From the NCBI RefSeq assembly GCF_024055575.1, contig NZ_JAMXOE010000002.1, positions 1 to 64,000 on the forward strand: a stretch of 64,000 nucleotides of DNA, in the 5' to 3' direction. This document shows, piece after piece, positions 15,029 through 23,175 of this stretch. The position numbers and the translations under genes were made by a program. Below the pieces are notes generated by a model that searched no databases, was not told the DNA's origin, and worked only from the letters and a program-made list of their open reading frames with translations. The DNA is from Mucilaginibacter flavidus. GTDB lineage: Bacteria; Bacteroidota; Bacteroidia; Sphingobacteriales; Sphingobacteriaceae. How positions within the stretch are numbered: position 1 is the stretch's first letter; each line of letters opens with the position of its first letter.

Positions 15029-15416
15029 TAGATTCAATCAGTAAAAGTTTCACAACCGCATCATCGGGCCGGTTAATTACTGTTGCACCGTCAGACGCCT
15101 GCGCATAAAGTGCTAAGCTGCCTTTATTGTGGGTATAGCTGTATGATATGCCCTGGTAAACTTCGGGTACCTGCTCATACACCCCATCGGTGAACGAAAA
15201 ATAAACCAACACCCCACCATGGTCGTTAAAGTAGCTGTCGATTTCGGGGGCGTCGATAATTGCTGAATATGTTTTTCCACCATCTGTACTTGTCCAATCG
15301 GTCGATTTAACATTCAGCAAAATGGTTTGGTTGGGGTTAGGGGTGATGTACTTTTTGGTACATGAAGATGCTGCCAGCACTACAATGCAGCCAATAATAG
15401 ATAAGATTCTTTTCAT
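15024..15416 (-). CDS. Small lipoprotein of unknown function
   Basis: A 130-residue predicted lipoprotein with a lipobox LAASSC ending at Cys19. The mature part has a Pro/Asn linker (KKYITPNPNQT) and a beta-rich domain (TILLNVKSTDWTSTDGGKTY, GVLVYFSFTDGVYEQVP). No family was recognised with confidence; similar small lipoproteins are common in Sphingobacteriaceae. It is convergent with fabI and shares the bidirectional terminator. Its stop codon lies in the right arm of the word repeat. Confidence 0.72.
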   Translation of the reverse strand: MKRILSIIGCIVVLAASSCTKKYITPNPNQTILLNVKSTDWTSTDGGKTYSAIIDAPEIDSYFNDHGGVLVYFSFTDGVYEQVPEVYQGISYSYTHNKGSLALYAQASDGATVINRPDDAVVKLLLIESN

Positions 15417-15566
15417 ACAAGTGTTGTTAATTTATATATAAGAACAACGTTTTTAAAAAAGGTTTAATATGTTATGAAACTTTTTTTAAAAAAATAGTTG
15501 TGCCCCGCAAATACCCCGCTTCAACAACTCATCACCAGATAAAATCATTAATATTAAAATAAACTA

Positions 15567-15597
15567 TAAATTTGCATTAACTAACAACTTAGTTGTT
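15567..15597 (+). promoter_or_regulatory. TAAATTTG -7 box and AACAACT-T-AGTTGTT palindrome
   Basis: TAAATTTG at 15567-15574 matches the -7 consensus, although no good -33 box is visible. A perfect 7+7 palindrome (15583-15597) lies between it and the ATG at 15600, an ideal place for a repressor. The regulator is unknown. Confidence 0.5.
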
Positions 15598-15599
15598 TT

Positions 15600-16718
15600 A
15601 TGCAAAGATTCGCCTTCCTGTTATTTTTTATTTTACCATTTGCCTGCCTGGGTCAATACACCATTACAGGTAAAATAATTAATGGCAATGATAAAACACC
15701 TGTGGCCAACGCAAGCGTATTTTTTAATAACGCAGTGGCTGGTTCAAAAACTGACGACAAAGGTGGGTATACGATAACAAATGTCAGGCCCGGCCAGTAC
15801 GACTTTGTGGTAACGTGCCTGGGCTACGAAACTCTACACCAGGCCGTCACGATAAATGGTGATTTAAAATTGGCCGACATTAGCCTCACCCCTAAGGTGA
15901 TGATGCTACAGGAAGTAAAAATAAAACCAAAAACAGATTGGTTAAAAAACTATGAATTTTTCACGGAACACTTTTTCGGTACATCGGCTTATGCCCAATC
16001 CTGTAAGATAACTACAAAGGGGCTGCCCGATTTGCTTGACCTGGATTTCGACAAAAAAACCCAGCTCTTTACAGCTAAATCATTCGACTTTTTTGAAATA
16101 GAAAATAAAGCGCTTGGCTACAAGATTAAGTATATGCTGATAGATTTTACGTTCAACCGTAAAGATGGAAGTTTTTATTTTGAAGGAAACTCATCATTCG
16201 AAGAGATGAAGGGTTCAAAATCGCAGATGAAGCGGTGGAAGGCAAACAGGTTGAGCGCCTACCAGGGCTCAAGCATGCATTTTTTACGGTCGGTAATCGG
16301 CAATACATTTGCAAACGAGGGTTTTAAAGTGATGCGGCTGATACGAAAACCAAACCCCGAATACACCGGGATCGGCCCCAAATACATCCAAACGCTGGTT
16401 AATAAACCCCTTGAGGCACCGGATTTTGTTAAGCTAACCAATGTAAAAGGTACTAATGCATTAAACTTTAGCGATTGCCTGTATGTACTTTATAACAAAA
16501 GGCGGGCCTACTCAGGCAACCAGGCAACAAATACTACAACCCAAACACCCGAATTTTTAGACGACCCTTTAGCTACGACGCTTATATTTAACGAAGAGTA
16601 TGCCCTTTTTGATGCAAACGGCATTTTTGCAAATCCACAAAGCGTGTCCACCGATGGCAACTGGGGCCACCGGTTAACTGCGGAACTATTGCCGGTTGAT
16701 TATGTGTCGGAGCAGTGA
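15600..16718 (+). CDS. Exported protein with N-terminal carboxypeptidase-regulatory-like domain
   Basis: A 372-residue protein with a signal peptide (MQRFAFLLFFILPFACLGQ) followed by a CarboxypepD_reg-like beta-sandwich (about 21-100: ITGKIINGNDKTPVANASVF, ITNVRPGQYDFVVTCLGYET). This domain is widespread at the N-terminus of Bacteroidota outer membrane proteins. The remaining 270 residues match no family I can name; there is no plug and no barrel. It is transcribed alone under a promoter with a palindromic operator-like site. The TGA stop codon is the first part of a GATTAGAGG word repeat. Confidence 0.75.
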   Translation: MQRFAFLLFFILPFACLGQYTITGKIINGNDKTPVANASVFFNNAVAGSKTDDKGGYTITNVRPGQYDFVVTCLGYETLHQAVTINGDLKLADISLTPKVMMLQEVKIKPKTDWLKNYEFFTEHFFGTSAYAQSCKITTKGLPDLLDLDFDKKTQLFTAKSFDFFEIENKALGYKIKYMLIDFTFNRKDGSFYFEGNSSFEEMKGSKSQMKRWKANRLSAYQGSSMHFLRSVIGNTFANEGFKVMRLIRKPNPEYTGIGPKYIQTLVNKPLEAPDFVKLTNVKGTNALNFSDCLYVLYNKRRAYSGNQATNTTTQTPEFLDDPLATTLIFNEEYALFDANGIFANPQSVSTDGNWGHRLTAELLPVDYVSEQ

Positions 16719-16863
16719 TTAGAGGTTAGTTGATTAGAGATTGGTTAACGGCGGATTCGGGCCGTCAAATGCGCAAATCCTGGTTGCTAAACTAAGCTCT
16801 AACCTCAGTTTAACTAATCTCCAATCTCTAACTAATCTCTAATCAACTAATCACCAATCTCTA
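16716..16863. repeat. Inverted repeat with word-reiterated arms (GATTAGAGATTGG) between convergent genes
   Basis: The left arm (16716-16748) reads TGATTAGAGGTTAGTTGATT and onwards. The right arm (16809-16863) is a longer run of ACTAATCTCCAATCTCTA words. The stop codons of both convergent genes (TGA at 16716, TAG at 16863-16861) lie at the outer ends of the arms. The word is shared with the element after blaI. Confidence 0.7.
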
Positions 16864-19323
16864 CTCCACCTTATACCTCACCACCTGCCTGCCCAGGTTT
16901 CCGTCGGCATCAATACCTTCAATAACCATCCGGTAGCTGCCTTTACCGTCCGCATTAAAATAACTGAATGATGCTTTGCCGTTTTTGTCGGTAATAATGT
17001 CCGGTTTCCAAAAAATGGTACTGCGCAGGTCGGTTATTTTGGGGTTGGTTTTTGAATTATCATATTGAGGAGAGTAAAATTCTTTTGCCAGGTAAAAACC
17101 TTTAGGTCTGATGGTCGCAACTCCCGGCGCATAGCGGTAATACTCCTTGCCTTTTTTACCTCTTTTTGTAGTCACTATCAATCCTCCGTTGGCCATTCGT
17201 GTGCCATATATAGCCGCATAGTGCTCACCAAGCACAACTTCCACACCTTCAATATCGTCCGGGTTTAAATACATAAAATCAGTGGCATCAACAAAATCGC
17301 CATCAACCACCACAGCCATCGGGGCCATCTTAAGCCGCATATTAAGGGGCACATTATTCCTGAATACTACCGACGATAATACCCCCGATAAACAATCGGT
17401 AATCCTCGCACAAGAAAATCTTGCAATATCCTTTGCGCTGATAACTTGGTCGGCATTGCCTGGGCCGTTAAGATTTACCGAATGTGGTACCGGGCTTATT
17501 TTTTGTTCTTTTACCACAACTTCTTTTAATAAAAGCGGGTGTTTATTAATGCCATATTTTTCCTGTTCGTCGTTAAATTGTTTTTGGTTATTTACATAAG
17601 CCGTCATATCAACCGCCACGGTTGTTTGTAAACCACTAAGCGGGGTATGTATTACAGGTACACCCCGTGCAGATGCACTGTCAATTGTAAGTACCACATC
17701 ATCCTGCCCTTTTGAAACTTTTGATTGAACTACAAACTTGGTACTATCGTTAAACGCCAGGTTTTTAAATGCAAACCGGCCGTTATCATCAGTTACGGTA
17801 TCCAAAAGCACCGGCATACCGCCCGCTTTGCTCAGCAGGGTTACTTTACCACCGGCTACCGGTTTCGAACCTTTTTTAACCGTACCGGATATTACCATCG
17901 CTTTTTCGGGCTGCCACGTAATGGGTTTGATGTCTCCAGCTAAAACTTGTTTCCATTCAAAATGCCGGTAGCCTTGTGTTAGCATTAAAGCATCAAGGTC
18001 GGCCCTGGTAGTTTCGTTTACATTGGTGAAATAATAATTGGGCTGCTCAATATTGCCTTTTAACACCGAGGTAAGCAGCAAATTGGTTAATATGGTATTT
18101 TCGTTTAGCTCATCAAAAGGCACTTTCGTTTCGTCGGTAACCGCTACCGAAAAGCTGCCGGTTGCAGGCTTATTATCTTTAACTTTTGCATTTAGTTCAA
18201 TTTCTACTTTTTGCCGCGTAGTGTAAGTTGGTTTTGCATTTATATCAAGCTTCAATTCTGCCGGATTTTGAACAAATGCCAGGCGTTCATTTAAGGGTTC
18301 GCCGGTTTGTGAAAACAATGTAAACTGTACAACCCCGGTCGGAAACTTACTTTTAGGAATTACCACGTTAAAAAACTTAGCAAAGGGTCCGCTTTGTACG
18401 GCATAATAAACAGCGCCGTTGACCTGCGCTACCAGGCTTAACTGGCTTTGAGTACCATCACCACCAGCAGCAACCCTCACGCGGATGGTATCGGCGTTTG
18501 AATTGTTAAGGTTGATGGTATAGCCATTGGCAACAGCTTTTGGCAAATCAACAGTACCTGTTGTGCCATCCGCATAAGTAATATTAGCTTTATATGTTTT
18601 ATCGGCATGTGGTACCAAACTAAAAACGCCCATACCCAGGTGTGTCGATGCAAACGTAGTTACCTCGGTTCCATCATTGTCGGTTATAGTTCCTTTTATA
18701 TCTGTCCCTAAACCTCCGGGCGAAATGGCTTTAAAAGCTATTTTTGAATAATTACCTATTACCAGGCTGCCGCCTTCAGGTAAAAATTGCACATCGGGCT
18801 TACCGGCAGTCATTTTTGCAGGTCCTGTCGCATTAGCTTTCCCGCCATTTGCATTGGCATTAATTATTGAGGCAGACCCAACCATAAGCGACTGATCGAA
18901 AAAGGAATCGTCCCCTTCATTACGCATCCAGTTGGTATAGGCCCTTACCAGGTAATTGCCCCCTTTTAATGAATCGGCCAAAACAAAATCGCCCCATGCA
19001 ACACCGGCAGCGATAGGCAATTTTATCGACCGGCTTATATTACCGCCCGGGCCAATTAAGTCAGCGTAAAATATGCCGCTTAATGCCGAGAGCTTATGCT
19101 GGGCGCCGAGTGTTACATAAGCTTTAAAATAAATAGTGTCGCCAATAGCATAGTAAGGCTTATCAAATTGCAGGTAAGCTTTTTCGATACTATGGTTGGC
19201 AGTGTAGGTGTTAAGCTTTTCGGTAACGGATTGTATTAGGGTGTCGCCGGCGGCTATTTGCATCGCCTGGCTGAATGCATAAAATGGCAAAAGCAGGGTT
19301 AGAAAGGTTAGGGATTTTATCAT
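16861..19323 (-). CDS. Surface protein with MG2-like and TonB-plug domains, no barrel
   Basis: An 820-residue exported protein with a signal peptide (MIKSLTFLTLLLPFYAFSQ). An alpha-2-macroglobulin MG2-like domain (about 45-140: KAYLQFDKPYYAIGDTIYFK) is followed by further beta-sandwich segments. A TonB-receptor plug-like domain lies at about 626-720 (AVVVDGDFVDA, IEGVEVVLGEHYAAIYGTRM, GLIVTTKRG), then a short C-terminal domain. There is no room for a TonB-type beta-barrel. Its role is unknown; periplasmic or outer-membrane-associated binding is inferred. It lies 18 bases downstream of a paralogue of identical length, clearly co-transcribed. Confidence 0.8.
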   Translation of the reverse strand: MIKSLTFLTLLLPFYAFSQAMQIAAGDTLIQSVTEKLNTYTANHSIEKAYLQFDKPYYAIGDTIYFKAYVTLGAQHKLSALSGIFYADLIGPGGNISRSIKLPIAAGVAWGDFVLADSLKGGNYLVRAYTNWMRNEGDDSFFDQSLMVGSASIINANANGGKANATGPAKMTAGKPDVQFLPEGGSLVIGNYSKIAFKAISPGGLGTDIKGTITDNDGTEVTTFASTHLGMGVFSLVPHADKTYKANITYADGTTGTVDLPKAVANGYTINLNNSNADTIRVRVAAGGDGTQSQLSLVAQVNGAVYYAVQSGPFAKFFNVVIPKSKFPTGVVQFTLFSQTGEPLNERLAFVQNPAELKLDINAKPTYTTRQKVEIELNAKVKDNKPATGSFSVAVTDETKVPFDELNENTILTNLLLTSVLKGNIEQPNYYFTNVNETTRADLDALMLTQGYRHFEWKQVLAGDIKPITWQPEKAMVISGTVKKGSKPVAGGKVTLLSKAGGMPVLLDTVTDDNGRFAFKNLAFNDSTKFVVQSKVSKGQDDVVLTIDSASARGVPVIHTPLSGLQTTVAVDMTAYVNNQKQFNDEQEKYGINKHPLLLKEVVVKEQKISPVPHSVNLNGPGNADQVISAKDIARFSCARITDCLSGVLSSVVFRNNVPLNMRLKMAPMAVVVDGDFVDATDFMYLNPDDIEGVEVVLGEHYAAIYGTRMANGGLIVTTKRGKKGKEYYRYAPGVATIRPKGFYLAKEFYSPQYDNSKTNPKITDLRSTIFWKPDIITDKNGKASFSYFNADGKGSYRMVIEGIDADGNLGRQVVRYKVE

Positions 19324-19341
19324 TTAGTTGTTAATAGTTAA

Positions 19342-21804
19342 TTACTGTACGGTGTATCTGTATACCTGCCTGCCGATATTGCCATCGGCATCAATGCCTT
19401 CAATAACTACGCGGTAAGTGCCTTTATTATCGCTGTTAAAAAAGCTGAACGAAGTTTTGCCATCCTTATCGGTTATTAAGTCCGGCTTCCAGCAAATAGT
19501 GCTTCGGTAATCGCCGATCCTGAAGTTGGTTTTTGGATCGTCATATTGCGGGTAATAAAACTCGCGGGCTTTGTAAAAGCCTTTAGGGTGATAAGCCACC
19601 ACCCCGGGTGCGTAACGGTAAAAGTCCTTAGTACCTCGTGCTTGTTTTGTAGTTATCATTAAAATTCCGCCAGCAGCGCGGGTTCCATAAATGGCGCCAT
19701 AGTGAGGCCCAAGTATCACTTCGATTCCTTCAATATCATCTGGATTAATGTTGTCAAAGACGTCCGGATCAACAAAATCGCCATCTACAACTATGGCCAT
19801 AGCCTTGCGCTCGCGCATATTTATCGGCGTACCGTCCCTGGCAAATTGCACAGACATTATTACTCCCAACAAACAATCCTTAAGTTTTACGCAAATCAGG
19901 TTTTTCAACTGTTTGGCAGTTAAAACCTGGTCGGCATTACCGGCGCCGTTTAAGTTTTGCGAGTGCGGCACCTGCGGATCGCGGCTGGCCCTAACATGCA
20001 CCTCTTTTAACAACACCGCGTGTTTATTGATGCCATATTTTTGTTGCTCATCATAAAACTGCTTTTGATTAATCAAATAAGCCGACATATCGGCCACAGG
20101 CGCAAACGTTAAATTGTTGTTATCGTTAAGATGTCTTATTGGTATTTGAGGTGGCCGTACCGTATCAAGTTCAACCGTTACAGCATCCTGCCCTTTTTTT
20201 ATACGTGATTGTACTACAAATTTGGTGCTATCTTCAAATATCAAATCCTTAAACGCGAATTTTCCGTCTTTATCTGCCACAGTATCCAGCATAAAAAAGC
20301 CACCTTTATTGCTTACCAGGCTTACTTTTGCGCCGGCCGCAGGCTTACTCCATTTTATTACCCTACCGCTTACCTGCATCAATTTTTCAGGCTGCCAAAC
20401 CAGCGGCGCAGGCTTATCATCCAAGACCTGTTTCCATGTAAACTGGCGATATCCCTGCGTAAGCATTAACAGGTCGAGATCGGCCTGCGTTTTTTCGGTA
20501 ACATTTGTGAAATAGTAGTTGGGCTGCTCAACGGTTCCTTTTAGATCGGATGTTAACAGCAGGTTGGTGAGGATGGTGGTTTCATTTTGTTCGTCAACAG
20601 GCACAGCAGTTTCATCTGTAACAGCAACTGAAAAACTTCCTGTTACCGGTTTTTTATCTTTACCGCGGGCATCTATTTCGATGTTTACTTTCTGCCGCGT
20701 ATTATAAGTTTCCTGTGCTTTTACATCAAGTTTAAGCTGATTATTGTTATTGATAAATGCCAGCCGTTCATTCAATGGTTCGCCGTTTTGCGAAAACAAG
20801 GTGAACTGCACCACACCTGTCGGGAATTTACTTTTTGGTATTACTACAGTAAAAAACTTGCTGAATGGTCCGCTCTCTGCTGCGTAATAAACAATGCCAC
20901 CTGATTGTGCTACAAGGTTTAACTTATCCTGGGGGCTTTCGGAGCCAGCAGCGATTCGCAAGCTGATGGTATCCGGATTGGCATTGTTAACATTTATAGT
21001 ATAGCCGCTATTTACAGCCTTCGGCAAATCAATTGCCTGTGTTAGGCCATTAGCATAAATAATGTTGGCGGTATAGGTTTTGCCGGCCTGTGGCACAAAG
21101 GAAAATTCCCCCATGCCCAAATGGGCAGTCGCAAATGTTGTTACTTCGTTACCCTCATTATCCTTTAAAGTACCCTTTATAGCAAGCCCAAGGCCATTTG
21201 GTGCTACAGCCTTAAAAGCTACTGTAGAATAGTTTCCCGCTACCAAGGTGCCGCCTTCGGGTAAAAACTGGATGTCGGTCCTATTTAAAGCACCTTTTTT
21301 TGCCGGTTTAACGGCAACCGGTTCCCCGCTTTCGGGAATTCTTTTTGCAGAAGCTATTCCTACAGGTATAACCTGTTCAAAAAACGAGTCGGGACCATTG
21401 TTGCGCATCCAATTTGTATAGGCCCGCACTCGGTAATTTCCTTTGGTTAAGGTATCGGCTAAAGCAAAATCTCCATGGGCGGTACCTGCCAAAACCTGTA
21501 GTTTTATTGACCGGGCTATTTTATTGTTCGGGTCGATTAAATCGGCATATAAAATTCCGCTCAGCGCTGATAGTTTGTGCTGTGCACCAAGCGTTAAGTA
21601 TGCTTTAAAGTAAATGGTATCGCCAACGGCGTAATAGGGTTTATCAAATTGCAGGTAAGCTTTTTCGATAGTGTGGTTTGCCTTGTAGTTACTTAGCTTC
21701 GCGCTGATGGATGGTATTACGGCATCGCCGGCGACTTGTTGTGTAGCCTGGCTAAAAGCCCAAAACGGCAGCATAGCAATTACAAAGGATAAGGTTTTCT
21801 TCAT
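19342..21804 (-). CDS. Surface protein with MG2-like and TonB-plug domains, paralogue
   Basis: An 820-residue paralogue of the next gene in the operon, with the same domain order: signal peptide to about residue 19, MG2-like KAYLQFDKPYYAVGDTIYFK, plug-like AIVVDGDFVDPDVFDNINPD with IEGIEVILGPHYGAIYGTRA, and a C-terminal ICWKPDLITDKDGKTSFSFF. The two are alike over the whole length and differ most in the middle of the plug and in loops. It is the first gene of the pair, so it carries the promoter and leader region (21805-21904). Confidence 0.8.
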   Translation of the reverse strand: MKKTLSFVIAMLPFWAFSQATQQVAGDAVIPSISAKLSNYKANHTIEKAYLQFDKPYYAVGDTIYFKAYLTLGAQHKLSALSGILYADLIDPNNKIARSIKLQVLAGTAHGDFALADTLTKGNYRVRAYTNWMRNNGPDSFFEQVIPVGIASAKRIPESGEPVAVKPAKKGALNRTDIQFLPEGGTLVAGNYSTVAFKAVAPNGLGLAIKGTLKDNEGNEVTTFATAHLGMGEFSFVPQAGKTYTANIIYANGLTQAIDLPKAVNSGYTINVNNANPDTISLRIAAGSESPQDKLNLVAQSGGIVYYAAESGPFSKFFTVVIPKSKFPTGVVQFTLFSQNGEPLNERLAFINNNNQLKLDVKAQETYNTRQKVNIEIDARGKDKKPVTGSFSVAVTDETAVPVDEQNETTILTNLLLTSDLKGTVEQPNYYFTNVTEKTQADLDLLMLTQGYRQFTWKQVLDDKPAPLVWQPEKLMQVSGRVIKWSKPAAGAKVSLVSNKGGFFMLDTVADKDGKFAFKDLIFEDSTKFVVQSRIKKGQDAVTVELDTVRPPQIPIRHLNDNNNLTFAPVADMSAYLINQKQFYDEQQKYGINKHAVLLKEVHVRASRDPQVPHSQNLNGAGNADQVLTAKQLKNLICVKLKDCLLGVIMSVQFARDGTPINMRERKAMAIVVDGDFVDPDVFDNINPDDIEGIEVILGPHYGAIYGTRAAGGILMITTKQARGTKDFYRYAPGVVAYHPKGFYKAREFYYPQYDDPKTNFRIGDYRSTICWKPDLITDKDGKTSFSFFNSDNKGTYRVVIEGIDADGNIGRQVYRYTVQ

Positions 21805-21839
21805 AAACTCACTGAAAATAAGGTTATAGCGTTCAATTT

Positions 21840-21904
21840 ATTAATAATCCAGCCATTAGCCTGTAACAAGATTGTTATACAAACTGAACAGGCTGGTTAT
21901 TAAT
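21840..21904 (-). promoter_or_regulatory. Structured element upstream of the plug-protein operon
   Basis: ATTAATAATCCAGCC (21840-21854) and GGCTGGTTATTAAT (21891-21904) form an almost perfect stem; CCTG/CAGG extends it, and TAACAA/TTGTTA sits inside. It ends 36 bases from the start codon at 21804. It could be an operator or a leader RNA hairpin. Confidence 0.45.
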
Positions 21905-21948
21905 CCTTTGAACTAAAAAATTAGTAAAGGTTTAATTGAAGATGAAAA

Positions 21949-22083
21949 AAGTTCATGGTTGATTGTTCATAGTTCATGGCTGGATAGAGCCAAGGATCAA
22001 GAGTCAAGAGCCAAGGATCAAGAGTCAAGACAAAAAGTGTTATATGCAGCGGCTATGAACTATGAACCATCATCCATGAACTA
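21949..22083. repeat. Nested inverted repeat with two word types (GTTCATAG and CAAGAGTCAAGAG)
   Basis: The outer arms are GTTCATGG/GTTCATAGTTCATGG (21951-21979) and CTATGAACTATGAACCATCATCC (22052-22083). Between them lies a direct run of CCAAGGATCAAGAGTCAAGAG words (21989-22030). The dcd stop codon TAG (22083-22081) is the start of the outer word TAGTTCATGG. The inner word is the one used at 319-480. Confidence 0.65.
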
Positions 22084-22617
22084 AAAAACATTCTTCCACA
22101 TCATGCTTTCAACCGGTTTGGTTGATGGTGAGTTGTATTTGGCGTTGTCTTTAGTATTGTAAAATGTTTCTATCTCCCCTTCAACTACAAAATATATCAG
22201 CTGGCCGATTGGCATACCGGCATAGATCTTAACTGGTTGGGTGCACGAAATTTCTAAGGTCCAGGTATTGCAGAAACCTACATCGCCTTTGCCGGCCGTC
22301 GCATGTATATCAATACCTAACCTGCCTGTGCTTGATTTTCCTTCCAGGAACGGAACATGATTATAAGTTTCGGTGTACTCCACAGTTACACCAAGGTATA
22401 ACGTATTGGGTTGCAGAACGAAACCATCTTTTGGGATTTCGAAGTAAGTAATTTCGTTATGCAGCTTTGCATCCAGCACCCTGTCGCGGTAGGTGGCCAG
22501 GTATTTTCCAAGGTGCACATCGTACGAATTTGTTCCGAGGCATTCGCGTTGAAAAGGTTCAATTATAATACGCCCTTCCTCAATTTCTTCTAAAATTCGT
22601 TTGTCTGATAATATCAT
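22081..22617 (-). CDS. dcd: dCTP deaminase family protein
   Basis: A 178-residue protein of the dCTP deaminase/dUTPase fold, which makes dUTP from dCTP on the way to dTTP. Visible motifs are GTNSYDVHLG (28-37), EGKSSTGRLGIDIHATAG and WTLEIS, whose Glu matches the catalytic position of E. coli Dcd. The segment TAGKGDVGF is closer to the TAG-x2-D-x-GF of bifunctional deaminase/diphosphatases than to the TAH of E. coli Dcd, so release of dUMP is possible but not shown. The length is close to the usual 190. The gene stands alone. Confidence 0.85.
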   Translation of the reverse strand: MILSDKRILEEIEEGRIIIEPFQRECLGTNSYDVHLGKYLATYRDRVLDAKLHNEITYFEIPKDGFVLQPNTLYLGVTVEYTETYNHVPFLEGKSSTGRLGIDIHATAGKGDVGFCNTWTLEISCTQPVKIYAGMPIGQLIYFVVEGEIETFYNTKDNAKYNSPSTKPVESMMWKNVF

Positions 22618-22745
22618 GATGCCCTGTAAAGAAGTGCTAAATTATAACTAATTGACGGGGTGGACAATGCTAGTTTACCAACAAAAGTTTTGGAAAGATG
22701 TGGAGAATAGGTTGCTTCCTTTACCTTTTTTCTTGCCACCTGATA

Positions 22746-23153
22746 TTATTTAATTTTCCTATAGCCTGGTGTCTTAGAACTAATGGCTTTGTCCTTCCAA
22801 GTACCTTTTATCATTTCTCCGGTAGTAATAGTATACAGCGCGTTATTTCTTATTAAACATTTTGACCTGTAGCGAGTAATTTTACCTCCGTCCTCTGAAT
22901 GTGAATCGTCATTAATCACCATAAAAAGTGTATCCGCTGATAATTTGTAAGTCCCTTTAAGGTTATAATCCAATTCACAATCGTATTCATTGAGCAGGTG
23001 ATTGGGTTTAAACTCCAATTTATCTATGCAACCGTTTGCTACTTTATATGTCCAGATAGTGTTTACCAAAGAATCTTGTTTAATAGGTGCCACAATTATT
23101 GTAAGCAACAATATTATCGTTTTAATAGTCAGTGATTTTAAAGAGTAAATCAT
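22746..23153 (-). CDS. Small exported lipocalin-like hypothetical protein
   Basis: A 135-residue protein with an N-terminal hydrophobic segment (about 8-24) that may be a signal peptide. The small beta-rich body has the pattern NTIWTYKVANGCIDKLEFKP, GTYKLSADTLFMVI, KGTWKDKAI, resembling lipocalin-like domains of Bacteroidota. No function can be assigned. It is more AT-rich than its neighbours and ends 22 bases from the Gfo/Idh gene in the same direction, so it may be co-transcribed or read through. Confidence 0.6.
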   Translation of the reverse strand: MIYSLKSLTIKTIILLLTIIVAPIKQDSLVNTIWTYKVANGCIDKLEFKPNHLLNEYDCELDYNLKGTYKLSADTLFMVINDDSHSEDGGKITRYRSKCLIRNNALYTITTGEMIKGTWKDKAISSKTPGYRKIK

Positions 23154-23175
23154 AATTGAAATCAGCGTTGACAGC

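Noticed and set aside
21980..22035. CRISPR-like short repeats
   Set aside because: The CAAGAGTCAAGAG units have no spacers and irregular periods; no cas gene in the window.
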